Shown: positions 40,860-52,839 of the stretch, in pieces
How the letters are laid out: each line of letters starts with the position of its first letter
Position numbering within the stretch: position 1 is the stretch's first letter
Assembly: GCA_003508835.1 (NCBI GenBank)
Contig: PUFA01000552.1
Location: forward strand, 62,001-126,000
Reading direction: 5' to 3'
DNA length: 64,000 nucleotides
From: Eonycteris spelaea
Lineage: Eukaryota; Chordata; Mammalia; Chiroptera; Pteropodidae
Translations under genes and position numbers: made by a program
The notes under the pieces: model-generated
Seen by the model: only the letters and a program-made list of their open reading frames with translations
What the model was told of the DNA's origin: nothing
Database searches by the model: none

Positions 40860-41780
40860 AAGCGCTATTTTCACGGTTCTCCTCCCGCCCGAGACAGCAT
40901 CGACTAGGTAGTTAGCTGAGAAACACAGGAGCGGGGCCTTTCTCTGGGCACGGGGCAGCCCCAACCCAACCCTGGATGCTCGGACAGCCGGAGCTGGCGC
41001 CCTTAGGGAGTCTGGTCTGATCCAGGGGCGCCCCCAACACCCCTCGCCGTGCCCGCCGTCTTCCCTCCCCTCCCCGGGACGCGCCTCCTGAGGTGTACAG
41101 GAAGGGGCAAGCTTCTTCCCAGAGCCCGCCCGCGACCCAAGGAGCAGCCAGGACCAGACCAAGAAGGGAAGGGCGTGGCAGGCGAGGGCCGGGGGCGGGA
41201 GCGCGGGCGGCCGCGGACTCACGTACTGGCTGAGGGGACGCCGCGGGAGCCCGGCCACCGGCGGGACAAAAGCGCGGACGGCCCAGCCGGAAAAACCCGC
41301 GCCGGCTCCAGGACACTTCCGAGTCCTCTCTGGAAGGCTGGAGGACCGACTCGATGATATGCCTCCATTGGAGCACGTGACCCATGGTGCGCTTGGGGGC
41401 GGGTCTTTCCTTTACTATATTTAGCGGAGGCTGCATTAGGCGCTGGGGCGAGGCGCGAGCGGTGCTGTTAGTGTACGTGAACTTTCGATTCCGGGGTGGG
41501 GCAGGCAACGCAAGTAAGTGTCTGGGTAGAATAAACACTTAACTACGTCTGTATATGAACGCACAGCTCTTTACAAAGTGAGACCATGGGGATGCCACCC
41601 TGCCCTGCCGCGAGAAGAGGCGGAGTAGAGCTCGGGGTTGGAAGGTGCCGTCTTGGAGAGCTAGGCGGGGTCCCCAGCGTGCAGGCTGAGCTGCCGGGCA
41701 CCAGGCAGCACCGTTCCTGCGGCAGCGCCAGCGGGCCAGTGACCCCTGGTGTTGGCTCCCGAACCTTCGGCCTAAAATGA
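40860..41780 (-). promoter_or_regulatory. CpG-island promoter of ZFP62
   Basis: This is the densest C+G and CpG stretch in the right half of the window, with GC boxes (for example GGGGGCGGG near 41396) and frequent CG dinucleotides. It surrounds the candidate first exon. A TATA-like run (CTAAATATAG on the minus strand) lies near 41415-41425, just upstream of the ATG. GC-rich sequence continues to about 41780, so divergent plus-strand transcription is possible. The long open frames here are products of GC richness, apart from the short one spliced to ZFP62. Confidence 0.75.
41223..41385 (-). CDS. ZFP62: Candidate first coding exon of ZFP62
   Basis: An ATG at 41385 on the minus strand lies in a near-ideal start context (CACCATGG). 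Fifty-four codons later there is a strong splice donor, CAGTAC followed by GTGAGT at 41222-41217. The exon ends one base into a codon. The zinc-finger exon begins at 32817 with two bases to complete it, so joining the two gives an uninterrupted frame of about 926 residues with CTG at the junction. The encoded peptide is rich in Arg, Pro and Ala and matches no domain I know. It sits inside a CpG island, as expected for a ZFP62 first exon. A non-coding first exon plus a second 5' exon, with translation starting later (for example at 32707), remains possible. Confidence 0.55.
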
Positions 41781-41899
41781 CTTGGAAAAGCTATCCTTTC
41801 TTTACAGTAACATCTAATTATCTTTTCGAAAAAACAAGTGCTTAGTCTGTCAAACTTATCTAATGGAACTTAAGTCCACAATGGTTTAACTATCATCCC

Positions 41900-42430
41900 C
41901 TTTTAAAAATTGAGATGCAATTGACCTATAACAGTTTTGTGTGTACGAAATATTCAGTATATATTGTGAAGTGATCACCACAATTAGTAGTTAACATCCA
42001 TCACCACACAGTTATAAATTTTTGTGTGTGTGATGAGGACTTTTGAGATTTACTCCCTTAGCAACTTTTACATGTACAATATAATATTATTCACTATAGT
42101 CGCCACACACATTCCAATCCCGGGACTCCTGGCAACCACCAACCACCATTCTGTTTTCTGTATCTACATTTTCTTGTTGTTTTGTTTTGTTTAAGATTTT
42201 ACCTATAATTGAGATCATGAGGTGTTTGTCTTTCTCTGACTTATTTCACTTAACAATGCCCTCAGAGTCCATCCATGTCATCACAAATGGCAAGGTTTCC
42301 TTCTTTTATATAGCTAAGTAACATTCCATCTTATATATATCTCTCACATATCTTTATCCATTCATCCATCCATAGACACTTAGGTTGTGCCCCTGTCTTG
42401 GCTATTGTAGCTAATGGTAGCTAATGCTCA
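41900..42430 (-). mobile_element. L1M LINE 3' fragment
   Basis: Antisense landmarks: AATTGAGATGCAATTGACC, 'CATCACCACACAGTTA', 'ATTCACTATAGTCGCC', 'ACTTATTTCACTTAACAATG', 'GAGTCCATCCATGTCATC' and 'TTATCCATTCATCCATCC'. Close to the ZFP62 CpG island on its upstream side. Confidence 0.85.
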
Positions 42431-43594
42431 CCACCCACTTTAATGGTCATTTTACTTTTTAAATTTTTTTTCTTGAATCTGTATTTTATTTTTATTTTGT
42501 CTGTTACAGGATTATTTTTTACCCAAAAATAAAAATAATTTCATTCTATGTGCAACCCAGGGCTTTATCCTAATGTAAAATTGTTATATGCTTTACGTTT
42601 TATTGTAAACCTTAGCATACATTTTTGTAAAGAAATTAGGTTGCAATTTTTTTTTCTCACTCTTGGATGTTAATTGTTTTCTGGATTATTAGCCAAAAAA
42701 TGTAAACATACTTCAAAATTTTACTATCAGTTGTTACACAAAACATGAATGTTTCAGAAGCACAACTTTTAATGAGATAGATTTTTTTAACAGTTCAAGT
42801 AGTATAAATTTATTGGATGAATTTTACTTATTAGTGGAGTGAGCCAGTGTTCAGCATCAACTCTGTGGATTTTTTATTTTTTTATAGATGCAGGTGTTAC
42901 CAATCTCAGGTTTGGCTGCTTGCTGTCCATGAGCCAGTAAGCAAGAGACAAAAGTTTGATAGAGGAAAACAGGTTTGTTCAAGAGCCAGTGCCTGGAGAA
43001 AATGTCAGACTGCTGTCACAAAGGCTGTCTACATACTTTATTATTATTATTTTGAACATTCCGTGAGAGACTAATATTAACATTAATACAGTTAAGCCTA
43101 ATTTTACAATTCCTCCTAGGACAGATTTTATTCCTGGTGATATCCAAGAAAATAAATTATAAAACTAATCTCCCATGTCTTGGAATGAGGGAGTAGGCAC
43201 ACAAAGGTGGAAGGATAAGCGTAGAAAACGCAAGTGAGATACAGTGCTATTATATTAGGTAAAGTCTGCTTGAATCAGAGAGGAAAAGCTATATCAAAGA
43301 AATGGAGCCTGGGTGCTGTTAGTGTGTAGTTACACAGGTGCTGGGTAAACAGAGGGAATAAGAGGGGTTTCCTTGTAGCCATGTGTTCTTGACCCGGTTT
43401 GGTCCAGTGCACATCTGAGAAAGTCTGGGCCAGTGCCAGGTGTGTTCTGTGTTAGAACAGGCCCGGGGCAGCTGTGAACCTCAGAGGAGCAGAACCCCAG
43501 GCCCTTCTCAGGCCACCATTTTAGGCACAAGCACATGCACGCATTGCAGATGGAGAGTAGATTCCTGTAGAGCTGCCCCTCCAACAGCAGAGAT

Positions 43595-43705
43595 GCACGC
43601 AGCTATTGAGCACTTGAAAATTGGCTAGTGTGACTGAGTGTCTGAATTTCTAATTACATTTCACTTTAATGGTCACCTTTTTGGACAACACAGCCCAAGT
43701 TGCTG
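43595..43705 (-). mobile_element. MER5-type hAT-Charlie fragment
   Basis: GCTATTGAGCACTTGAAAAT, TGGCTAGTGTGACTGAG and a TTTTTGGACAACACAGCC end match the MER5A pattern. Confidence 0.75.
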
Positions 43706-44064
43706 CAAACAGTCCTCACAGACCTCCAGAAGAATTGACACCCCAGATTGAAGGTTGTTATGTTAGGCCAATCTGCCACCCACAGCAGGAGAAGACAGGG
43801 TTTTTCCCTCTTGGCTGCAAGGTGGACAAATATTTACGACCAGGTTAGGAAGCTCTGCTACTTCATGAAAGGTAGTGTGCGTGGCAGAGGGATCATTGGG
43901 GAGCCCATGTAAATAATCTCAACTCATTTGATTTTTATTTTGCATGATGTTTTTTTCCTCCATGAGCCTTTCTAAACTCCGGGCACCTTTTGTTTGCCCT
44001 TGTGCCTACACACACCCTTTTCCAACACCAGCCTCTTCTGGAAATCTACAATTTGGAGTAGGGT

Positions 44065-44285
44065 CTAGACCTGTGCTACCTAATATGGCAGCCTCTGTTC
44101 ACATATGGCTATGAAGCATATGAAATATGGCTACTCTGAATTGAGATGTGCTATAAATGTAAAATACACATTGGATTTCTAAGGTTGAGTAGGAAAAGAA
44201 AGTAAAACATTAAAAATTATGTTGATTTTTGTGTTGATAATATTTTGGCTCTTTTGGGTTAAATAAAATATATTGTCAAGATGAA
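44065..44285 (+). mobile_element. MER5/Charlie1-type fragment
   Basis: The start CTGTGCTACCTAATATGGCAG and ACATATGGCTATGAAG match the terminal part of the MER5/Charlie1 group; the remainder is AT-rich and degraded. It is the second such copy within 500 bases. Confidence 0.6.
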
Positions 44286-44999
44286 TTTCACCTGTTTCTT
44301 TTTACTTTGTGTCAACCACAAAATCAGAAATCACATCTATGGCTGGAATTACATTTCTCAGCTCTGCTCTACAAGGCCAATAGGCCAGTGATGACGTGTC
44401 CTCAGTCCACTCTGGTTGTGGGGGGTCATCTGCCCCCTTTGGGCTGGTTCCAGTGCACATTAATGAGCTATGCCCAAAGGGGCTGTATTCCAACTCCACT
44501 TTAACTTGTTGAATTTGGTCATAAATTTAAAAAATAAATGTCCCTCTCCCACTACAGCGTAATATCAGATCGTGATGTAAAATTTGGAAAAAAGAAAAAG
44601 AAAAATTAGGAAAAGGAATCACTTGTAATCCTGTTACCTAGGGATGACTACTGTTAACATCTTAGCAAACTTTCTTTTCTACTGCCAATTTGCAGATGTT
44701 TTTCAGATGGTTGTAATCCTGCTATAGTTGCAATTTTTATATAGTGGTTTTCTTTACAAATAATATTATACACGATTATTTTTCATGTTATTACAGTTGT
44801 GATATTCCATGGAACTGAAATCTTTTTTAACTCTTCTGTTGTTAATCTTTGAAGTCATTTATTATTATTATTAATCAGTACTATAATAAATAATGGTGTG
44901 TGAAAGCTTTTTTTGTGTTTTCCTTGGAATAGTTGACAAGAAGAGTCAAGAAACATTGGAAGCACTCAGAATAGAAAACTAGGCAAGGATGTTTCCCAT

Positions 45000-46505
45000 C
45001 ACCACCATTATTTCCTATTGCAGCTGGGTAAGGAAAAAGAATACAGGATATAAACACCGGAAAGCTAGGGTCTCATTATCCTATTTATAGATGAAAAGAT
45101 TTCATTTCTGGAAATCTCAAGAGAGTCAGATAAAATAAACAAAGAAACAAACAAAAAAACCTAGAGAATTCTGTTAGGGGTGTGGTTTCAAAATTACTAT
45201 ACAGAAATAAACAGTTTTCTTATGTATACACTCCAATTAGAATAATCATTACATTTACAGCAGAAACAAATGAAAAAAACAGCAAAGGCCCAGGAATTAA
45301 GAAGACATGTGAAAGACCCATGTGAAGAAAAGTTACAGTGCTCCTGGGGTCACAAAAGACAAACCAAATTTATGGAAAGATTCTTGGATGCACCATTCCC
45401 ATAAATGGAAAAACTTAGCATGAGAACCATGTAATTTCTCTAATCTATAACTGTAATAATCCCAATGAAAAATAGCAACAGAATTTTTTTTTAGCAACAC
45501 ACAATTTATTCTAAATTTCGTGTGAAAAAGGAAAAGGCTCTTGCTTCTTTCCAGCTAGAAAAATGCCTGAAAAACAAAGTACAAGTTGTGGGGGACAATA
45601 TTCCAGCATATTAATAATTAAGCCAGTATAATTCTGAGACATAGTCATGAATATTTCGTATTTGATAAAGGCAGCATTTCAGATCAGTGGGAAAAAAAAT
45701 GGTGTGGGTACAACTGGAAACTTTAGGAAAACATAAGGCTGAATTCAAACCTCTGCCCTTATGCCTGGATAAACTCTAGATGTGCCGAAGACTTAAATGT
45801 AAAACGTGCCCCTGCTAACCATCAATCACCGCTGCCAGTGCCTCCACGAACACATTAGGGAAAAACACAGGAGATTTCTTTGATCATACTAAAGTGGAGA
45901 AGATTTTTTTAATTCTTTATTTACTAACAAGAAATCCAGAAACCATAAAAGTAGAGAGTAATCAATTCAAATACATAAAATTTTACTGTGTGGCAAAACC
46001 ATCAAAAAAAAAGTAACAACTCAAATGTCTAACGGGAAAATATTTGCATCTAATATCACAAAGGGTAAATTTCCCCAGTACACAAAAAGTTCCTCCAAAA
46101 AATAGGTAAGAAGAACCAACAACCTACTAAAAAAAAATGGGGTCACAGAAAAGCAAATGAGACTTAATTTAAAAATGCAAACCCAAACTGCACGGAGGTG
46201 CTATTTTCTTCTTAGAATGGCCGAGATCCAAAAGTTTGATGACAGGTAGTGGTGAAAACGGGGTAAGGCCCTGTTGTCCTGCTGGAGGAAATGCAGGCCC
46301 CTCACCTCCAGGAAGCACTGAGCATCAGGAACACCTAATACATGTCCTTTGCTGCAGGTGTTCTGCTCTTGAAATTCATCGCGCTGGTGTAGTCTTGCAC
46401 TCATGGAATGCTACATAAAAAGGTTATTCCCTGCAGTATTTTTTTTTAAGTAAAAGATTAGAAAAAACCCAAAGCCTGAAGTAGGGAAACAAATAAATTA
46501 TTATA
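45000..46505 (+). mobile_element. L1M LINE, ORF2 3' region (left part, interrupted by an LTR)
   Basis: Decayed sense ORF2 text: 'CATTATCCTATTTATAGATG', 'AAAATTACTATACAGAAATAAAC', 'TAAATGGAAAAACTTAGC', 'GATAAAGGCAGCATTTCAGATC', 'AACTCTAGATGTGCCGAAG'. It stops at 'ACATCCATGTG' where an MLT1 LTR begins and resumes on the other side. Confidence 0.7.
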
Positions 46506-46507
46506 CA

Positions 46508-46970
46508 TCCATGTGAATTAGTTTGCTGGGGCGGCCATAACAAAGTACCCCTAAACTGGGTGGCTTGAAAAACAGAATTGTCATCTCACAGTTCTGGAGA
46601 CTGGAAATCCAATATCAAGGTGACAGCAGAGTTCCTTCTGCGGGCTATGAAGAGATATTCCTTGCCTCTTGCCTAGCTTCTGGTGGTCTGCTGGCAGTTT
46701 CTGGCATTTCTTGCTTGTAGAAGCATCACCCCATCTCTTCCTTCATCTTCACACAGCATTCTCCCTGTATGTGCGTCTACGTTCAAATTTCCCCTTTATA
46801 TAAAGAAACCAGTGATATTGAATTAGGGGCCTGTCCTACTCCAGAAAGAACCTCATCTTAACCAACTGTGTCTCCAATTAACCTATTTTGAAATAAGGTC
46901 ACTTTCTGAGGTATGGGGTTTGGACTTCAACATATGAATATTTGGGACACACAATACAACCCGTAACGCC
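46508..46970 (-). mobile_element. MaLR MLT1-type LTR
   Basis: Antisense MLT1: TTAGTTTGCTGGGGCGGCCATAAC-type start, 'CTCACAGTTCTGGAGACTGG', 'GAAATAAGGTCACTTTCTG' and 'AACATATGAATATTTGGG'. Nearly full length and inserted into an L1. Confidence 0.9.
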
Positions 46971-46974
46971 AAGT

Positions 46975-47330
46975 GAAAGATCAATATTCAGCCATAAAAA
47001 AGAGGGAACTCTTTATGACATGGTATGGGGAACTCTTTAAGATGCAAAGAGTCAACATTCCGAGTTTAACATGCTCTATTTTATATAAGAAAGGATGAAA
47101 AGCACATGTATGTCTTTGTGTTTGCTCATAGCAATATCCCTGAATGTTTGCCTCCAAAACCGCTAACATTGGCTCTCTGTAGGGAGGTGCCTGGGTGGCT
47201 GAGTATAGGAGTGGGAAGGAGAATTTTCATAACATTTTCATATCTCCTTGCATTTTGAACCATGAGACTGTATTATTTGTTCACAAATTAAACCTAGACA
47301 TAATAAAACTTAAATTGAATCAAACTGCTA
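46975..47330 (+). mobile_element. L1M LINE 3' end (right part)
   Basis: Resumes the L1 with 'ATATTCAGCCATAAAAAAG', continues to a 3' UTR block and ends near 'ACAAATTAAACCTAGAC'. It is colinear with the left part across the LTR. Confidence 0.65.
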
Positions 47331-47889
47331 AACTACTCTCCAGAGTTGTATCAGTTGATGAGGCCTTAACCACACATAGAGAACCCTTTACACACTCGCC
47401 TCAACAGGACTGGTTTTAGCAGTTTTGATTTTTCTCTAAATTTTCAGGCAAAAAAAATACCTGGTTGTTTAATTTGCTTCCCCTTACAGTGATCTCTAGG
47501 GACTGCCTTGCCCTGTCCTTAGATCAAGTATCTTTTTAACATCTCTTGTGGAGTTTTTGTTCATCGCAGGAACACATCCTGTGTTAAAGAAACTCACTTT
47601 TTGAATTTACCATAAATGCTTTTCTTTTTGCTGCTCGCCCTCTAATGTCAATGGATTTCCTTTCACACACGGAAGCTTTGAACAAATGCGTAAATTCATG
47701 CGTGGCAGGTGGCGCTGTTGAGCTGTAAGGGAGGCAGGATCAACCTGGAGAACTCTGAGTTACCAGTGGCTCTTAATAACTCAAAATCCCTGAAAAAGAT
47801 TTATGAGGAACAGTAGCCCTCCTACCCTTCTCGTTTTGGGGCCCTATATAAGAGAGGAGAAGTCCTGGCTGAAACTTGTATTTGCAATG

Positions 47890-48075
47890 GTAATCAACAC
47901 TAGTAAGCACTTTTATGGTGCTTATTTTGTGCCAGGTTCTGTCATAAGGGCTTTATATATATTGATATATCAAATCTTCTCAACAAGTCTATACATCCAC
48001 ATTCTATAGATGGGGAACAGAGAGGGTAAGCAAATCAACCTAGGACACACAACTGTGCAGTTTTGAAGCTGAGAT
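47890..48075 (+). mobile_element. MIR-related SINE
   Basis: GTGCTTATTTTGTGCCAGG, 'AAGGGCTTTATATATAT', 'GATGGGGAACAGAGAGGG' and 'ACACACAACTGTGCAG' follow the MIR3/MIRb-type arrangement. Confidence 0.65.
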
Positions 48076-48469
48076 CTTTGACATTTTCGAAATGCTCTGT
48101 CGTGAAAACGTCTTTGACACCTGCTGGTCCAAGCTCGGCTGCCTGGTCTCCTCCTGGAAGGGCAATTCTTCTCCAGTCATCCCTCATGGACTGCAGGGCA
48201 CCAAGGCCAAGTCGGAGGCTGCCGGGATGCCATGCGGGCCTCTGGCAACTTGGCGGGAGGAGCGAAAATTCTAAAAAGAGAGAGAATAGGGCTTCCTGTA
48301 ACACACATTGATGAATTGACAGTTATATAAGACATTGGGGAAGTTGAACATCAAAGGAGCTGTTCTTCATTCCCCTAATTTGAAGGACAAGCTCTTGGAA
48401 AATGACACCCACTCCAGGATACTTCTGTTGAGTCAACGCTGGGCTCTAGGTTTCTTATGGGACTAGGTG

Positions 48470-48650
48470 ACTGTGTAACCCTGGGTTGGTACTTACCTGG
48501 GTCTCAGCTTCCCCATCTGGCAAATAGGTAATGATAGTACTTACTTCATAAGGTTGTTGTGAAAATTAAATTAGTATACATTAGCACCTAGAACAGGGCC
48601 TGCCATATAATGAGAACTATGTCAATATTAACTGTTGCTGTTGTTGCTGT
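48470..48650 (+). mobile_element. MIR SINE
   Basis: GTGTAACCCTGGGTTGG, 'CAGCTTCCCCATCTGGC', 'AGGTTGTTGTGAAAATTAAAT' and 'CACCTAGAACAGGGCCTG' give a clear MIR match a few hundred bases from the ERV LTR. Confidence 0.85.
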
Positions 48651-48898
48651 AATCATAACAACACTGGCTTCTGAGGGGAGTGGATTGCCCCTCTCAGTCC
48701 CCTAGGGAAGAGAACTGCATTGGGACAGGACCTGAGGACTTGGAAGTGCACCATCCTCTCCCTGGGTCTGGCTCTCTTGGAGCCCAGAAAAGCACGCAGG
48801 GAAGGAGGCCAGGAGCTAGGAGGCGAGTATCCTGTAGGAACCCCAGGAGATGGCCCAGGGTCTGCAGGTGTCAGATGCAGCTACTAGTGGGTTGTTCA

Positions 48899-49206
48899 TG
48901 TTGCGAGATTCCCAGCAGAGAGAGGGGACACTGAGGCTATAAGCAGGAAGCAGCGTTTATTGACGCCAGCACCAGTTCAGCAGATTCTTATCCAAAGGCT
49001 GAGCCCCGATTGTAACATAACAAGAAGTTTTATATGGTCATTCCTACACAGCTACAGATATAAGGAAAAACATTGATTGGTTGGCAATCTATGAGAAAAT
49101 TGATGTTAACCAGAGAGTCCTGGGGTGGGGGGATGGGGTGGGAGTGAGAGATTCAGGAATGAATTTATTCAAGCAGAAAATGGCCAGGCAGGATCAGGCT
49201 GCCACA
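48899..49206 (-). mobile_element. 3' LTR of an endogenous retrovirus
   Basis: This 308 bp element begins TGTGGCAGCC on the minus strand and ends CTCGCAACA. Immediately before it is a polypurine tract, AAAGGGGGGAA at 49207-49217, which primes plus-strand synthesis and fixes this as the 3' LTR. Inside, in the correct order, are a CCAAT box at 49075-49080, a TATA-type CATATAAAAC near 49030, and an AATAAA at 48956-48961. The env remnant ends just beyond the polypurine tract. I found no matching 5' LTR in the window. Confidence 0.85.
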
Positions 49207-51020
49207 TTCCCCCCTTTGATGCTTGGACCCAGGACTGGGTTAGAGAGCATCATTTCCTTCTTCTAATTTTTGATTTAGAGGCTGGTACCTCCATAGCATG
49301 AGGTCTTTTGCTGCAGTTTTCCTTTCTACTATAGCCTCTGTGAGGGAGGTGGTTGACCAGAAAACAGGAGGCAACAGGCATGGGAGGAGGAGGCAGATCC
49401 TGAGAAGGAGGAGTACTATCCCAATTCAGGCCTTAAAGCCACTGAAAGTGGAGAACCAGCCTCCAAACTAGGGTCCCATCCTTTCCAATGTTGGACAGGC
49501 ACAGGAGCTATTTTACTATTATTAGGAGCTATGGCAATCACAGCTTTGCCATTGTCATCTATTTTGAGGCAACAATCAGTCTGGTTAAACTTTCTGCACA
49601 CTCTTCCTTCTTTTGCTAATAGGTAATCTAAGACTAGGCAGTTTTGGTAGATAGCTGACCGTATCTGGGACTGTTGCCTGGCTAGAAGCTCTAAGGCAGT
49701 TGAAGTCTCATTGGTTATGATCTCAAGAACTTCTTGTAATCTAATAATCCGGTTAAGCCTGTATATAGGGGTCCATTAACCCCAGCTCCCCATCTTGGGC
49801 CCAATTCATGGGGCCATAGTATTGGATAATATTCTTGGGTGGCCACTTATCTTTCTCCCACATTTTTTGTCCCCCTATTTAAGTGACCTCTTAGTTCTGG
49901 CCTTTAAATCTTGATCTAGAACACCTAGCTCATTTCCTTCTTCATTAGGTAGAAGGAATAAGCCAGGCTGAATGATCCCAATAGGGGAACTTCCCTTCCA
50001 GTTCATCGAAAGTTGAGTATAAGCCCACTTTCCACAAATCCAGAAGAGCCCATTGGGCACTTTCTAGCTTTGAGGGCTGGTGGAATTGAGGTTTTCTCAG
50101 AATGTGACAACAGTTGGGATGACATAGAAGGGGTTAGGGACCATGCCATTCTCTATAGTACAGTTTGTGATGATCGAGTTTTGGTTGAGAGAGTGGCACA
50201 ATGAGGAGTTAGCTGCAGTATTATTGGCCCAATACCAGGAAGGAGACTTAGGCCCCCAGTTTAGGTCTGTGTGATGTAAAACTGGCATTCTTTTACATGG
50301 AGTTTATTCAACCCACTGAGGGTATTCTGGACCCATCTGGCCAAGACATTCTTCCCCTACCACTTCTGAGGAGAGGATCCAGCTCTGGGGTCAACCCTCT
50401 TTGCAGCGAGCCACCATGTGGTTTCACTGGAGGAGGTAAATGGCGTCTAGGCTAGTTCCCTTCCAAGGCCAATGTTCACTTGTGAGTGCTCCTCCACAAA
50501 CCCAGCATTTAGTGACACCAGGTTCATGGTTATCCTCTTAGCTAGGTCAACAAAGAGGTTCTTCCCTAGCTTTTGGCCCAAGGCAGCCTTTATCTGATCA
50601 TACATTTGTGGGCTTTGGGGCCTAGGAGACAGTGTAGGCTTAGGTGTCTTGAATTATGCAGCCATTGGACAATTTCTCCAACTGCTGCGCCCTCTGCGTG
50701 GACCTTTTTCTCACTTGAGGTCCATTGCTAACATACCCAAGTTTACCTTAATTTTTCAGGTTCTTGGCAGGATTGGCTACTCTCAAATTTAACCTTTATG
50801 TACTCCATCTAATATTGGAAACCCTAATGAATGCAGAGTGTGACATTCAGGACATACCCTTCGGGTAGGCTGGTTTACGGAAGTGAAGCCAGTGGCAATG
50901 TTGGACCATATCCTGTACCTTTGCATGCAATGGGTACAAAGGGAAGAAGAAGTGGAGCAATTGGCGCCACACACATGGCAGAGTACGAGGAGAAGGAAAA
51001 GAGTCTTTAGGTGTGCCATC
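49207..51020 (-). pseudogene. ERV env remnant (class I, gammaretrovirus-like)
   Basis: Several broken open segments together read as an envelope gene. At 51019 a Met begins a hydrophobic signal peptide (MAHLKTLFLLLVLCHVCG). At 50060-49875 a surface-subunit C-terminus ends with an RTKR furin-type cleavage site. At 49700-49420 a transmembrane-subunit ectodomain includes the CX6CC cysteine motif ([10 protein letters not shown]), a hallmark of gamma-type envelopes. Stops and frameshifts separate these pieces, so no intact protein can be made. The order and motifs resemble HERV-F/H and syncytin-type envelopes; no closer name is justified. Confidence 0.8.
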
Positions 51021-51234
51021 CTGATGAGACATCATCCTCAGGCTTCTGCTGTGTGTAGATTGGTAAGCTTCTGGTGTGACCAAAGTGGGGCTGATGGCTT
51101 AACCTTGGTCTGCCTGTGCAGTAGGTGTTTTCTGCCAGAGGGTTGCCTTGAGGGGCTCAGAAGAGTCTGGAACACATGCCCACTCTGCAGCTACGGGTTT
51201 AAGTCTGCTGTGATGTATCCAGGGTGTTATTTCA

Positions 51235-52150
51235 GCAACCTTAACTGCAGTGGGGGTAGGCAGAATGAGTCAAGAGACCTCTCCACAGGGGTTTTACCTG
51301 CTGAATGTTCCATTCTTTTACCCAGATGGAGTCTCCTGGCTTAAAGGGATGAACTCCAGTGGTTAAACTGACAGGGAGACTTTCCCTAACCCATTGGTTG
51401 AGAGTCTGGAAGGTGGTCCCTAGAGCTTGAAGCTGTTGTCTCAGAGTCAATTCACCTATTTCCTTGAGGTCTCCTCATAATCCTTTGTTGCATGGTGGTG
51501 GCCGCCCATACAGGATCTTGTAGGGGGAGAACCCAGTCTTCTTGGTTGGGGCCAACCTAATTTTTAATAGTGCCATGGGGAGGACTTTGTTCCAATGTAG
51601 ATGCATCTTCTGACATAGTTTTCTCAACTGAGTCTTAAGGGTCCTGTTCATATGTTCTACCTGTCCTGAACTCTGTGCTTGATAGGCGGTATACATTTTC
51701 CATTTAATATTTAAATTCCTGGCTTGTAGTAGCACTATTTCTGCTACAAATGCTGACCCATTATCTGAGCCAATGGTAATCGGTAGGCCAAAGTGTGGAA
51801 CAATTTCTCAGAGGAGCAGTCTGACTACTTCTCAGTCCAGGTGGGGTAAGCCTCTACCCAACCAGAATAGATGCATACAAAGACCAAGAGTTAGTTGAGG
51901 CCCCATGATCAAGCCATGTCAGTGAAGTCTACTTTGAGTTCCTCAAAGGGGGTGCTACCAACGCTTTGGATCCACAGTGGAGCACATGGCCCTTGTCCAG
52001 GGTTGTTGCGGGCACAGACTTCACACTGTTCACACACCACTTGGGAGATGCTAGAGAGCCAGCAGACATAGAAGTACTGGCCCAGAGTGGTTTCTAAGGC
52101 AGTGCGACCAAGGTGAGTCCTTTGGTGAAACTTCTTGGCAAAAGCTGGGG
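51235..52150 (-). pseudogene. ERV integrase remnant
   Basis: The segment at 51735-51475 matches the integrase catalytic-core end, with the SSGQVEHMNRTLK motif carrying the active-site Glu. The segment at 51450-51241 matches the C-terminal domain (GDSIWVKEW, then a PLWRG-like end), a DNA-binding SH3 fold in retroviruses. The region nearer 52100 corresponds to the zinc-binding and early core part but is broken by stops. The frame changes between pieces show it is inactive. Confidence 0.85.
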
Positions 52151-52189
52151 CTAGGGTCTTAGGGACTGCAATTTGCCCATCCTTGAATT

Positions 52190-52750
52190 TCCACTATCCA
52201 CTGGGGAGGAGGCTCCCCTCTTCAGTCTTAAACCAGGCTTTTTCTTGTGGGGAGTACTTGGGTTCCCATTCCGCTAAGGGACTTGGAAACAGGGAAGCAG
52301 TTAGGGCTGTGGGGCTAGCCATCTCCTTGGCCACTGCCAGTTTGGCAACATGGTCTGTCCTGTGGTTGACCCAGGCCATTATGGTGTCCCTTTTTGATGT
52401 CCTCTGCAATGCATGACTGCTACTTTCTTGGGGGCCCACATAGCATCTAAAAGTTCTAGAATTTTCTTTCCATATTTATGTCTTTTCCCCCTGAATTGAT
52501 TAGACCTTTCTCTTTGTACAGGGCTCCATGTACATGGAGGGTGGTGAAGTCATACTTAGAGTCAGTGTATATGTTAGCACACATTCCTGCTGCCAGCTGA
52601 AGGTCACAGGTCAAGGTGATGAGCTCTGCCTTCTGTGCTGAGGTTTCCCTAGGCACAGAATATCCTGCAAGGCGTTCTCCTGCCCTCACAAAGCTGCTAC
52701 CATCAGTGTAATATTCTACATTAGGGTCCTTGAGGGTCTTGTCTGTCAAT
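52190..52750 (-). pseudogene. ERV RNase H remnant
   Basis: The 52749-52456 segment has the retroviral RNase H signature YYTDGSSF with its first catalytic Asp, followed by a KAELITL-type helix with the catalytic Glu and a TDSKYDF strand with the second Asp. The 52439-52194 segment carries the degraded end of the domain and the linker to integrase. Frames are separated by stops. Confidence 0.85.
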
Positions 52751-52839
52751 TTGGGTCAGCTGGAAAACACTTCATCCATGATTTCAATGCAGTTGTGGTC
52801 TGGCTGGCTGGGCACAATGGGTAGCAAGGTGGCTGGGTT

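Noticed and set aside
40857..41538. Long open frames through the ZFP62 CpG island
   Set aside because: GC-rich sequence is poor in stops. Only the part from 41385 to 41223 is kept, because it has a start context and an in-frame splice.
47180..47210. GGTGCCTGGGTGGCT, similar to the head of carnivore SINEC
   Set aside because: No tRNA-like body or tail follows, and the flanks belong to an L1 3' UTR.
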